A DNA stretch of 64,000 nt from Gnetum montanum (Eukaryota > Streptophyta > Gnetopsida > Gnetales > Gnetaceae). Under the pieces are notes generated by a model that ran no database searches, was not told the DNA's origin, and saw nothing but the letters and a program-made list of their open reading frames with translations. Below are positions 46,590-58,419 of this stretch, one piece after another (position 1 is the stretch's first letter; every line of letters starts with the position of its first letter). The DNA is taken from contig MNCI01002708.1 in the NCBI GenBank assembly GCA_015680685.1, positions 93,921-157,920 on the forward strand, in the 5' to 3' direction. A program made the translations under genes and the position numbers.

Positions 46590-46594
46590 CCTAG

Positions 46595-49477
46595 TTCATT
46601 TTCCTTGGATATTTCTAAAGATATGTCCCTTATACCCATATGTGCATTGATTGTGCTTAATCAAGCTCTCCCCATAATGATGGGGAAGTCACTTTTGTAG
46701 TTTTCAACCTTGATCATGAGAAAATTAGCACAATAGGACCATCCAAAAACTATGGTCATAATGTCCTCTACTAATCCTAGAGGGGCAATAATTGACTGAT
46801 CTACCAATTCTAGATAGATGTTACTCTTCTTGAGAGGTGGAAGGTTCTAGGCCTTGTACATGTCATGGGAGATGAGACTAACTCTGAAACTAGAGTCAAG
46901 AAGAGCCTTACATGGCTCATGTACAGTGATTTGTAGGTAAATCAGTGGACTTCCTTGGTTAGATCCTTTTGTAGGAATATTGCCAGCCTTAATCCAGTTG
47001 GAAACAACATGAGTTAACATTAAGGTGTGAATCCAAGGTGGCACTTGGTTTAAAGGGCACTCAAAGGTGTTTGACGTAGAGGATGAGGGTGTTGGAGATG
47101 CAAGAAAATTAGTTGGACTAGATTGTAAGGGTTGAAGAGGACTACTGGGTCAGAAGAAGGGTCTTTTCCTTGATCAATTGTCTAAGCCACTTGGCTAGAA
47201 AGCTGGTTGTGAATGTACAACCCTCGTAACATTTTGTTGTTGAAATTTTGTAGGAATCTCACCTTGCATGGATGGAGTAGAAGGTAATTGGGCTGAAGGT
47301 GGAGGTGTATGTGCAGATTGATGTGGAGGATGGTATGCATATGAATACGGATTTTCCCCTCGAGAAGATGGTGAATGTGTTTGATGGTACTTTAGTGAGT
47401 AATAGTGATGTTGAAATGATGTATGACTTGTAGAACTTCTAGGGGAGATAGGTTGCTGAACATAGTACCTATATGGATTTGGTTGCCTATAAGGGTATTG
47501 CTACCTTGGTGGTGGCACTCCCCACGATTGTGGCTGATACCACTATTGGTATTGTTCATAAGGTTGTGAAGGAGATTCACTTGGGTAGTAAGCTTATTAT
47601 TATTGGTGGAACTGTCTTGGACTACCTTAAGGATAAGACAATCATCTAGGTGCTTTGCCTATGTGCTAGTCAAGGATTCAATGCGTACACCCTAGACTCT
47701 TGTAAGTGTGACATCACTAGGCAACAACCCTTTGGATGTTCGTATTGACAAATGTCATAATCAACTTCATCATTAGAGTCGATTTTCATAACTTCCTTTA
47801 TGGTAGTAGCTTTGCCCTTACCTCTTTGATAAGCATGTTTAGCTTCTTTTTGCCTCCTACGATTACAATCACTATTTGGATCTTTGGATTCTTTAATAAT
47901 CTTCATAGCAGTTTCAAATTTTTCATTCAAAAAGTCCCATAACTTGTTAACCTTGGTAGAAATATTAGAGATAGATTTTTGGATGGGCAAGGTTTTTCTA
48001 TTCACCACTTCATCAAGTGGTGACTCCTCCTCATCACAAAATTGGACCTCTAATTTTTTGATGGAAGGGTCCCTATTATACTCTTCTGCACTTTCTCTTT
48101 TTTGTAGCTCACCTTCTTCTTTTGCTTCCTACTCAATCAGCCTTTGGATCTGATGAGCTCTCAATTTAGACAATCTTCCTTGGGCATACACCCCAAGAGT
48201 TCTTCTAGTTTCTACTCTGAGCCCATCTATGATGTGGTGAAGTTGTTCTCTCTAAGAATAACCATGGGTAGGGCATCGATGTAAGAGTGAATAGTATTCA
48301 TCCATGGTAGCATCCAAGGGTTCATGTGTTCCTTATTTCTAGCCTTGGATTTTCCTTTTAGATTAGACACTTTGGAGTACATCTGGTATTTATTATTAAA
48401 TAACTCTAACATGGTACTCCATCGGTGAATGGATTCTGGTTCTAAGGACTAGTACTAGCTTTCATCTTCCTTGATGAGTGTCTTGGGGAAAAGCTTGAGT
48501 TCCTGGCACTCATTCTCTATATTCTATAAGGCATAGGAATCATGGAAAGCTTGTAGATATGTTTGTGGATTAGAGTTGTATCCCTCCTCAAATCTTGGAA
48601 TATTGTTCATGTCTAAGTGCTTGACTTGACTATCTTTCATATGCCTAGTTGGAATTTTAACTACCTTTGTAATGTTGAGCATACTTCGGGCTGCTAATAG
48701 AGGTTCATTATCATCATTGTGTCAATGATGGTTTCGGCCATCCCTTCTATCTTGGTGGCCTTCATGGTCATTGTTATCTCATTGATCACCTTCATCATGA
48801 TTATTTCGACAATGACTTCTATGAGAATTATCAGAAGAAGAGGAATGTTCAGAATTGGATGAAGAGGAAGGTGGACTACCACTGCCATCGTGGTGTTTGT
48901 CATAACTCTTTTGCTTATTACGATCACCATCCTTAGATCCCTTGCTATTATGATGTTTGCCCGAGTCCCTACCTTGACTATGACTTTTTCCTGAACCTAG
49001 TTTATGAATAGTGGATCACAGGTTTAGGTTCACATCCTCATCACTAGTATCAGGGGTTAGAGAATCTTCATGTTGAGAAACTTCAAAGGGAGGATCCTCA
49101 TTATCATTTTGATCTAGTAGGAACAAGGGATTAGTGAAATGTTTTTCCTTGGTGGCCTCATGGAGCTTCTCCTGATGCTGATCTTATTTGCATTGTGTTT
49201 CAGTGGGACAGTAGTTTCAAGTATCATAGCCATCCACAATGTATTCTTTGTGAAGAATTGCTATGCTCAACTTCTTAAGGGTTTGTAATAGCATCTCGAG
49301 CGCAAATTTATCAGGGGCCAAGATAATATTTCCCTCCATATCATGCCATTGTAGCTATTCATCCTAATGTAGGATGAAGGTGAAGTTTGGCACAAACTCA
49401 TCTGGATGAGTATATATCACTTTGCACTCCTATGGAATTGGTGGTTTGACATCTTCATGCTTGTGAGAAGAAGACAT
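46595..49477 (-). pseudogene. Gypsy Gag and protease of G, broken
   Basis: The ATG is at 49477-49475 (MSSSHKHEDVKPPIP). Then FTFILH, a long Ser/His/Asp-rich linker (about 49000-48700), IPRFEEGYNSNPQTYLQAFHDSYAL and RRWSTMLELFNNKYQMYS near 48620-48390, and a charged segment with NRKTLPIQK (48008-47736). The YDICQYEHPKG motif follows, then a Gln/Pro tail. The protease at 47044-46600 carries the LLDSSFRVSLISHDMYK segment, with the DSG glycine changed. At 46595 the frame is cut by the H LTR. Many stops, mainly TAG. Confidence 0.8.
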
Positions 49478-49612
49478 TTTGAAAAATGAATAAAATTATC
49501 AATGTACTTTTATGATTCTGTGCATAATGGGAATGATATTAACCTTGAGGTTCATACAACGATATTAATGGTATTCACTTAATCCTAAATAGTGCACATT
49601 TTGACAAATAAA

Positions 49613-49632
49613 GTCCTCGAAAATGGTGCCAA
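49613..49632 (-). other. Primer binding site of G (tRNA-Asp type)
   Basis: The minus strand TTGGCACCATTTTCGAGGAC directly follows the 5' LTR and is related to the E0 and H sites. Confidence 0.7.
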
Positions 49633-50534
49633 TGATGAGCAACGAAGTACCCCTACGTCCAACCATACGAATCACGAAGAGTTTACACATGATCCAATCG
49701 AATTTTGTAGACTTTATCATTTCTAGTACACTAGTCTTCTAGAAAGTGAATCTTGCCATAAGGTCAATCGTTGTCTTATCAATTACACTTGTGAAATATA
49801 TTGAAATGGTTAAGTGTAATTGTGACATCTGATTTTTATGATTTTTTATTTTATAGGTTGGTGTGTAAAAAGGGAGATAAAAGTAAGTGAATTAACTAAT
49901 TTGATTTAACTAATTAACTAATGTCTAACTAGTCCTAACATAAGCATCTAGTCCCACTTTTTGTACATGTCATGAACCCATGTATCGAATACTAGGTGAC
50001 CAAGCACTACACTACTAGGTGTACTAAGCAATAACATTGTTGGGATTACCAAGCAAATTCGTGTTACGCTCGAAGTGGTCATACTTATGTGTGTAATCTA
50101 TCTTACTTAATTGCTTCATTAACTAAATTACTAAAAAATGTTTAATAAATAATTGAAAACATGTAATGCATAAATAAAATATTTAATCTATCTAGGAAGT
50201 TGCAAGGTTTATTAGAAAGCTTGTCTTTATTGCTGCACACACTGTCATGCTTAGGTACAAAATGCTCGAATAAAGATTCGTACACTCAATGACTCCTATT
50301 ACGGGCACTCAAGAGAAAAATTCTAACTTTCGAATGGAAAAATTACAAGATCTTTGCTATAACTACAATCTCTAATGCCATAAATGTGGCTGGTAAGTGC
50401 ATATTTATAGCCAAAAAATGAGACTACATCAACGAGGCCTAGTCAATGCATGATAAGATGTGTCGACTAGGCCTCATTGACGAGGCCCAATCGACAAGGC
50501 CTCATCGACGCAACCAATCAAAAGCGACTCATCA
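49633..50534 (-). repeat. 5' LTR of G
   Basis: 902 bp, the same length as the 3' LTR. The U3 start (50534-50412) carries TCGACAAGGCCTCATCGA (50491-50508) and related GAGGCC motifs. TATA box at 50402-50410 (complement of TATTTATAG). ATAAT follows at 50535-50539. Confidence 0.92.
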
Positions 50535-51265
50535 ATAATCAATTCAACTAATCTAATCACTAATTAATAATCAACTACCCTAATATAAGTATCCAATCCC
50601 ACTTTCTACGCACATCCTGAGCATGTATAATGCTACTAGGTTATCGAACATTAAGTGTTGCTGGGATTACCAAGAGTCATACACATGCTCGAAGTGGTCA
50701 TACTTATGTGCTTAATTAATATGCATGGAAATGTAAATATTAACTAAGTACATGAAAATTAGATTGCATGGAAAGTAAATCTAATCTAAGTCAAAGTGTT
50801 GAAATGAATAAGAATCAAACTTAATCGTATTTCCATTCATGGAATGTGTCTAGGTACATTGCCATTCGAATAAGACTCCATACAACTGACTTAGATCCAC
50901 TTTGCGAACTCTCATTAATAGTTCCCTAAGATTACAAAATAAAATTGTAGGAGTTTGGCTACTCTACTAAAAAAAACCTATGCTCAAACCGTGTGTCTAA
51001 GCACTATATAGGTCGACATACATCCCTTGATATTGGATATTTGATAACATAGCATCTAACCTGATATCAAATACGTGATATTGTATACTTGATATTAGAG
51101 CTAAGATATTAGAGCCAAGATGTTGGGGCCAAGATATCAGAGCCAAGATACTGGAGCCAAGATATTGGGGCCAAGATATCAAAGCTAAACAGAAATTGAC
51201 TTGTTTGTCAAATATCCCAGCCAATTGATGACTTATCACTAGTAGAATTGAATATGTGACCTAGA

Positions 51266-51415
51266 CTTTAATTCTAATGCTCTTACCACTAATAAAACAA
51301 AAACTCTACCATATTGTACCCTATCATAGCCAATATAGTTTGCAGGAGGTTCAAGTAGTAAGCTCATTGTCTTATTAGACAAGAGGTTGCTTGTTTGAGT
51401 CACACTTGAGGCATT
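51266..51415. repeat. Two head-to-head SINE-like pieces with Pol III boxes
   Basis: Minus strand, about 51300-51266: TTAGTGGTAAGAGCATTAGA (A-box-like) followed by a CATATTCAATTC B-box-like end. Plus strand, 51350-51412: TTCAAGTAGTAAGCTCATTG, then GGTTGCTTGTTTGAGTC (B-box-like). Both are diverged and neither folds as a tRNA. Confidence 0.45.
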
Positions 51416-52035
51416 GTTATATTCCTCTGTTACTTATAGTCATTTCTTTAAGGTGTGCTTAGTTGCATAATTCTTTAGGTGTTGCTTCTGCAAATTCCAT
51501 GTATCATATTTATAAAATTGTTTGGTTTTAGTTGATTTTGGGGAGTTTTACTAGGATGAATCCTCTAATTCATGTTGGACCCACCATTGTTATTGTATTT
51601 TAGATTCTACTAGAAAAGGTGTAATCTATTCAAACTTATGAATCTTTGGACTTAACATATCTAGGGAATTAACATTCACAAATTCACCCAATTAGAGAAA
51701 CTATTAATAGGCTTTTGATTTGGTAACTCCAAGTTATAAGTTCATTTTTTGTTAGCAATATTGAATTATAAAGTTTTAATTTAATTATAACTATCTTGTA
51801 ATAGTAATGCCTAGAATAATCCTCACAAAATTGTAATGCCTAGAATAATCCTCATGACAAGGAGTATTAGGGGTGACAATCTGGTTACCTACCTCAAATT
51901 GAAAGCATTGTTCCAAACATATCGTGTTACCTTTTCGAAACTGACATCTTTATATTTTTCTTTATAGCATTTATCATTATCATTTTTTTCAATTATAACT
52001 TAAAATACATGTAATGGTAAGAGTGTATTAGATTT

Positions 52036-52260
52036 TTATCCTTCACCATTGCACATGATATCACATACAAAGATATCAGGCATAAGAGGGTTGATTGTAC
52101 TTAAGATCATCTTGTAGGATTGAAGATGGCTTGTGCTTTTTATTTTCACGCGTTGCTGGGAACCAAGGAGTTGCTTAATAACCAACGGGTAAATAGGGAT
52201 TAGACTAGACTTATCCAAATACAGGCTTGCGGCCACGTTATTTACACTTACAACGATCAT
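52036..52260 (-). CDS. Unrecognised 74-codon ORF, possibly an exon remnant
   Basis: The translation (contains NNVAASLYLDKSSLIPIYPL, then SQQRVKIKSTSHLQSYK) looks more protein-like in composition than the surrounding chance ORFs. I cannot assign it to a family. It has no evident partner exons nearby. It may be a fragment of a captured gene or chance. Confidence 0.25.
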   Translation of the reverse strand: MIVVSVNNVAASLYLDKSSLIPIYPLVIKQLLGSQQRVKIKSTSHLQSYKMILSTINPLMPDIFVCDIMCNGEG

Positions 52261-52597
52261 AGAAACGTTTTTTAATTCTGGAGCAATAGAGTCCTAACAA
52301 TTCTACTAATTTCCTTTAAAGTCAAGAACGTGACCCCAGAAAAGAACCTCCGTTGAAGAGCGCTTACTACTGACAATAGTTTGAGCCGTCATACTTTAAA
52401 AGCTTAAAATCATTCATCATAGTTCGGACAAGAAATTAAAAAGCAAGAAAATTTGGCAATGTTATATGGAACATCGGACATTCAAACTCTAATAATACAT
52501 GAATACAATTAGAACATATTCTAGAGTCAAGAGCCACTTTTATTGTTTCCTAGTATTCTTATTTTATATCTGATATGCTGAATTAACTATCTTTCAG

Positions 52598-55500
52598 TAT
52601 TGGGAACAATCGGAATTTCCCTTTGAGCTCATTTCAAAGCTTGCAGATATTAATTTGGTTGGTTGGAGCCTTGGGTACAATTAAGGTATACAGTAATAAA
52701 TAATATTTGTATTGTGATGGAAAGAATTTTCCTGTCATATATCTTAATAAAAATAATTCCTAATTCCTTTTAGGGTTATGGTTGCCTTGGTCTCTCTTTG
52801 CTTGGAAGTGCTATTGGCATGGCCAAGGTTGCAAGGGTAGATGCAAGCTGCTCAACCTTTATACTTGTGCATTCTTCTTTGGCAATGCTTACAATTGGTA
52901 AAGCGTCAGAAATTATTTTGTGAAGTTTTCTTCTTTGGATGCAGTGTGATGTCAAAAATTTTCCTTATAAATTATGTGTATAGCAAACTATGGTAATGAA
53001 GATCAAAAGAGAAAATATTTACCTCGTCTTGCTCGGCTTCAAGACAGCATGCTAATGTATTTAATCACATTCTATATTTTGTTTTTACATCTAACTCTTA
53101 GGCTTTCACTGAGCCGAGCCATGGTAGTGATGCAAGCTCTTTCAATACAGTTGCAACTAAGGTTTGCAACGTTGTTTTGTATATTGACTACTTATGATGG
53201 ACATATAATTTAACATGTTAACTCATACTAAAACAGATGGAAGGTGGCTAGCTGTTGGATGGTCAAAAACGTTGGATTGGAAATAGCACTTTTGTAGATA
53301 TTCTCGTTGTTTTTGCTAGAAACAACATGACTAATCAAATTAACAGGTAAGATATTTATTACCAATGGCAAGTTAACGCTATCATGGTAGAAATTTGTTT
53401 AAATGGTCTTTCTATAGGTTTGATTGCTTGTGCCTTGAGTAATCGTGCTTGGAGCATTTTGGTAAAACCCGTGTTGCTTGTTTATTGTCATCATCATCAT
53501 TACATAACTAGGGTTAAAAATATGCTGTAACATTAACAAGAATCTCCAAAATTAAACATTATAGGTGAATTTGGGAAGATTTTATAGTGATTTGGGAGCC
53601 TAATATCATTACGGAGCTAAGGTTAAATTTATGTTGCATGTTTATTGTTTTTCAGTTTTCATAGAGCTACATCAGTTCCTTGTCCAATTTGTTTCACTTG
53701 GATTGTTGGCCATCAATGGAACTGGGTTTACTTTTTCTCTTAAAAAAAATCAGAGCTAGGGTTAAATATATGCTCTAGCATTAACAATAATATCCAAAAT
53801 TAAACATTATAGGTGAATTTGGCAAGATTTTATAGCAGGGTGGGAGCCTGATATCATTACAGAGCTAAGGTTAAATTTATGTTGCATATTTATTGTTTTT
53901 CAGTTTTCATAAAGCTACTTCAGTTCCTTGTCCAATTTGTTTCTCTTGGATTGTTATCTTTTACTGGTTTGGTGGCCCAGCCATCAATAGAACTAGGTTT
54001 TTTTTCTCTCTCTTTCTCCAAAAAAGAAAGAAATAAAAAAGAAAAAAAGGAAGGTAAGGTTAAATATATACTGTAGCATTAACAAGAATATCCCAAATTA
54101 AACATTAAAAGTGGATTTGACAAGAGTTTATTGTGGGCTGGGAGCCTGATATCAAAATCCATTTTTCTAATTATTCATAGTTTCATGCCGTGATTAAGTT
54201 GCTTTCTTTCTTTTTCACAGGTTCATTGTTAAAAAGGGTGCTTCTTGACTTAAGGTCTCAAAAATCAAGAATAAGATTGGGTTAAGATGTGTTCAAAATG
54301 GTGACATTATCATGCAAGGGGTTTTTGTTCTCGATGAAGACAGGCTACTTGGCATGAACTCTTTTCAAGATACATGGAAAGTGTGAAAATTTTTATGGAC
54401 TTCAAAACTGTTTAATTATCATTATCGCATGCCACTAGTTGCTATGTAGTGTTTTCGTGCCTAAAAGTTTTTCCATTATCCTTTGCAGCATCCTTTCTGA
54501 TGTTCAACAAACCTGTCTTCCTTGATCAGCCTCTATTTTGAAAGAATATTGAACAAATGCCTTTGTTATCTAACAGGTTCTTGCTGTCTCTCGTGTGATG
54601 GTAGCTTGGCAACCTATTGGTATTGCAATGGGTGTGTATGATATGTGCCATAGGTACTTCCGATGTAGTCACAATTCACATTTTCTTATGTTGTCTTTGC
54701 ATCTGTGTTTTGATTCCATGAGTCATGGGTGTTTTTCTAACAGAGAAAGCAATTTGGGGTTTCTTTGAATTCCTTTCAGATAAGCCAAGAAAAGCTTGTC
54801 CAAATGTTGGGTAACATCCAAGCAATGAATTTGATGGGATGGCGTCTTTGTAACCTATATGATGCTGAAAAAATGACTCCAGGACACGCGAGTTTAACGA
54901 AGGTACAAGAATGTTGTCATTCCCTATATAGACTAAATTGACCTTTTGATGCAAGGAGTTTTTAAAAAAGTTTTTTATGGAATTTTGTTAGGCATGGAAT
55001 ACTTTGAGGGCAAGAGAGACGGTTGCATTGGGAAGAGAGTTACTGCGAGGCAACCGTATTGTCTGATTTCCTGGTGGCTAAGGTGTGAACGTCGTTTTAA
55101 TTGTTTTTTCTAAACATGCTATAGAACTTAATGTGCAGGTTGGCCCATGTTGTCGGGACCAAAGGCACTAACATAATGACATTATAGACCTTAATCTTGT
55201 TTCAAATAAGGTAGAAACAAACTGTTGACAATGCATATAATTGCTATATTGATTAAAAGGATTATTATATGAAAGAAGTTCTGCCATTGCTGTTTGATGT
55301 CATTTAAATTACTGGTTACTCTGTGATACCATTCATATATTGTGCTTTTAAAAATATATTCCTATAAATTTTTCTTTGTTTTTCTGTGAATTTTCTGTGC
55401 TGACTAATGAGACAGCTATTGAGGCGTCAAATTTGAGTTGACGTGGCTTATTCTTTTACTGCAACTTGTTTTTGCAGGCATTTTGTGACTGGCTGACGGT

Positions 55501-55627
55501 TCCATTTCAAAGGTGTTGGGAACCCATCTACATATATGAAAGAAGTTATGAGGTTAATTCTTTGGTTACTGGGCGAGAAGTAACTGGAGTTGCAAGTTTT
55601 AAGTACCTGCTGCCAGAAAAACAATAG
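52598..55627 (+). pseudogene. ACX4: Peroxisomal acyl-CoA oxidase 4-like pseudogene (10 exon remnants)
   Basis: Exons: 52598-52685, 52774-52897, 52984-~53057, 53102-53161, 53237-53346, 54221-54380, 54577-~54659, 54744-54902, 54992-55082, 55478-55627. They match plant ACX4 (short-chain acyl-CoA oxidase of peroxisomal beta-oxidation) from the YWE..EFPF segment to the end. Landmarks: [106 protein letters not shown]. Most GT/AG sites survive. Defects: N-terminal exons absent; TAG in exon 5 (53237-53346) where Trp is usual; TGA in exon 6; a 2-nt frameshift in exon 9; ~10 extra residues in the last exon before EPIYIYER; frame problems at the ends of exons 1 and 3. Confidence 0.88.
53508..54157 (+). 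repeat. Intronic tandem repeat, 2.4 units of ~250-300 bp
   Basis: Units at about 53508-53755, 53756-54050 and a partial third at 54056-54157, all with TTAACAA.AAT.TCC.AAATTAAACATTA and GGGAGCCT.ATATCA. The array lies in the intron after exon 5 of the ACX4-like pseudogene. Copies have diverged. Confidence 0.85.
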
Positions 55628-57534
55628 CTTCGAAATTATGAAGTTACAATTTCTCATTCAGCCAAAATTGCTGGCAGCTTGTGTTGTGATAATATGCTGG
55701 AAGATAACAAACTTGTTAGCCAAAGCAAGATAAATTTAGATGTTGCAAATAAATTAGTTTAATTTGCAAAAAGAGTGTTCTTTGCGAACATTTCTTTGTC
55801 TTTTGAATTGCGATGATTGAACGCTTCTTGCCTCAGCCGTATATTTTTGGGTATTTATATTTTTATTTAGATGGGAATGATCATTAGAAAGTGCCAAAGG
55901 TGCCTACAAAATGCGGTTTTCTTTGCTTGTGAAGTAATTCTAAATAACATATGGCTCCTGAACCGGTCAGTTCATTTGTGACTTTTCTGTTGCTTATTTC
56001 TCAATATTAGGATGATACCCTAAGTTTCAGTCAAGGGAATGCTTTCTTTCCTGACAGCAAAACTGGATCTTTTGTTAACTATTGATCCAGGACCAAAACA
56101 AATCTTCAAGCCTTAGCCACCTTTCTATTACCAGTTTTGGATTTGTAGATCAGGTATCCATTGCTTCATAGGATTTCAGTATAGAGCTTTTCTTCTTGTG
56201 TGTGTTTCCATAGACTTACTGTTTGGTGTCCTGGTTTCTCACACGTATTATTACTGAACATCCGTTCATTGTATTTGTTTCAGGTTGTCTGCTTTAACAA
56301 GCTTCCACACATGCTATTACTTTTTATCATTTTTCTCCATGACGTTTCCTTGTATTGCCCGTCAATATCTGCGCAAAAGGGGTTTTGTGATACTGAATAA
56401 CCACAAGAAAGCATAATTAAAAATGAGTTTCTTGAGTAAGATAGTGATACATGAATTGCCCTTCAACAAATCAGAAAGCCAGCTTTTCCCATAAATTTAC
56501 ACAATTGGAAACTTAAATCCACAACAATCTAGTTTATCTTTTACTCTTAATTTGTGGCTTTTTAGCACTTTCAAAATGCAGGTATATATGATGTCCAATC
56601 AAAACACACATATTACTCATTTAACTGTAAATATGAATGATGGGGTTAACTCTAACCATTGTTCAAAACTTAAAATTGCAATTTTCACATGTATAGTGTG
56701 AAGCTTTCTATGGCGCTTATCTTTCAATAGTTTGTAGGTGAAAATTAAAAATTTTGAAAAAATAATAAGATAACAAGCATAAGAATGAAGTGGAAAACAT
56801 AGCACAAGAATTTAAAAAATTGTGAAAAAGGAATGGGAATAAAAAGAAATTAATATGGATTAGTATAGTCTGTAATAGGGAAAGTAAGGCATAGAGTCAT
56901 TTCAAAGGTAGAACTGTAATGAACTTATTGCCAACCTTTTTTGGGGTTCCTTAGGGATTAGGGTCTTATTAGAGGAATAAAACTTGCATAACAAACAATT
57001 CATAGCTGCACCATTGGTTTTATTGCGTAGAAGGAATGAACACAAAAGCCCTTCAACATAGGGGAGATTTGTCTTTCACACTATTTGTGGCGATTACCAC
57101 TAGATAGGTGTCACTGTCAAAATTCCAATGGAATGGAAGCCATACAATGGGAATGGTAAAAAATTCCCAAGAAACCATAGAATGGGAATCCAGAAAAATG
57201 AATTGCAAGACCTCTACTTTATAAAATAGTTTTCTAATTATCAAATCTAAGTGGGACGATGGGAAATTCTAAAAGATAAATAAATGGAAAATTCCAATAG
57301 ATAAATAGTTTATTTTTGAATTAGAGCTTCTTTAATACTATTTACATTTTCTCTTCTACATTAAATAAATGACAATCATGATAAGAGTGTTTAAGTATGC
57401 TTATCTATCCCTGGTCCTTTCCTTGCCTAGTAATGAGCGCTAAAAATTTATTCAAATAATATAAAAAAAATGTTTAAATTGCCAATGCAGTCGGTGGAAG
57501 AGGTTGGTGGGACGGTGAAAGGGGTAGGTGTTCA
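55628..57534. other. Gene-free stretch between ACX4-like pseudogene and promoter repeats
   Basis: No coding region was recognised on either strand. The 22-base block TGTGTTTCCATAGACTTACTGT at 56201-56222 recurs exactly at 57785-57806. Confidence 0.55.
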
Positions 57535-58190
57535 GTGTGTTTTAAATTCGGAAGGAAGGTAACGGTTCCAATATTCCAACCTCACAAAGTCAAAAATTAC
57601 TTGGGGACAGATAGGACTAATGATAAAACAACAAGTAGGGGAGCAAAAATTACTTGGAGAGAGACAGGATTAACGACAAAACCTGCCAGATATAGGAGCG
57701 GTTCTTCCGTATTATTTTGGCCTGTGCTGTGCTTGCCCATGTCCAGGACGCCTCACCTTGCTTGCCCATGGGGTTAACTGTTTATGTGTTTCCATAGACT
57801 TACTGTGTGTTTTAAATTCGGAAAGAAGGTAATCATGTCAATATTCCAACCTCACGTGCCGCCTGTAAGAGTGTTTTAAATTCGGAAGAAGGTAATGGTG
57901 TCAATATTCCAACCTCAGAACGTCGAAAACTACGTGAGAGAGACAGGACAAAAAAACCTGCGGACGTGAGAGAGACCGGACAAAAAAACCTGCCAGATAT
58001 AGGAGCGGTTCTTCGGTTCTTCCGTGTCGTTTTGGCCTGTGCTGTCGTTGGACATGTCGTTTTGGCCTGTGGTGTCCTTGCCCATGTCCAGGGGCGCATC
58101 ACCTTGCTTTAACAAGCAACAGATATGTGCCCTTAAGTGTATTTTAAATTCGGAAGGAAGGTAACGGTGCCAAATATTCCAACCTCAGAA
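57535..58190 (+). repeat. Repeated segments upstream of the GMC gene
   Basis: Four copies of a TTTTAAATTCGGAAGGAAGG block with a following AATATTCCAACCTCA (at about 57538, 57809, 57875 and 58142). Two copies of a longer unit (57688-57765; 57980-58110) share CCAGATATAGGAGCGGTTCT, TTTTGGCCTGTGCTGT and CTTGCCCATGTCCAGG. They sit 230-900 bp upstream of the start codon and may contain promoter elements (inference). Confidence 0.8.
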
Positions 58191-58419
58191 AGTCCAAAAT
58201 ATCTGCGCAATAAAACCAATTTCACTCACAATCCCTTGAGCACGTTTTCCACTCCGTCCTCCAATCTTGAATAGCCAACAGAAAGTCTGCATTATAAAAC
58301 AAATTGCACTGAACGCCTGACAATCAAATCTATTGCACGGTTCCCCAGTCACTCCCATTCATTCATTCAGGTTCTCATTATCTCATTATCTCTGCACCCG
58401 GAAACACCAACCACCGGCA

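Larger units (their letters stand above)
15190..50534 (-). mobile_element. Ty3/Gypsy element G, hosting A, B and H
   Basis: LTRs at 49633-50534 (5') and 15190-16091 (3'), flanked by the perfect duplication ATAAT (15185-15189, 50535-50539) within LTR I. On the minus strand: primer site, gag and protease (49477-46595), then remnant H, then G's own 3' noncoding region, internal promoter and accessory ORF (41567-39532). That ORF is interrupted by A and resumes at 17152-16280 before the polypurine tract. Reverse transcriptase and integrase are gone, lost with the 3' half of H at a junction near 43020. Confidence 0.9.
13951..51238 (-). repeat. Solo LTR I, split by F and G (pieces 13951-14151, 15138-15189, 50540-51238)
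   Basis: When the F and G insertions are removed, the three pieces join into a ~950-bp LTR. It reads TGATAAGTCATCA at its start (minus strand, 51238) and CTCATCA at its end (13951), and is flanked by the perfect target duplication CTAGT (13946-13950 and 51239-51243). No internal domain belongs to it, so it is a solo LTR left by LTR-LTR recombination. Its U3 start (about 51238-51020) has GATATC motifs and a 15-16-bp tandem array (unit AGATATTGGGGCCA). A TATA box (complement of CTATATAGG) is at about 51003-51012. Confidence 0.85.
51244..52597. other. Region between LTR I and the ACX4-like pseudogene
   Basis: No recognised gene. It contains two SINE-like pieces (51266-51415), a 29-bp tandem duplication of GTAATGCCTAGAATAATCCT plus CAC..., (51804-51860), and a 74-codon minus-strand ORF at 52036-52260. 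The N-terminal exons expected for the ACX4-like gene were looked for and not found. Confidence 0.5.
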
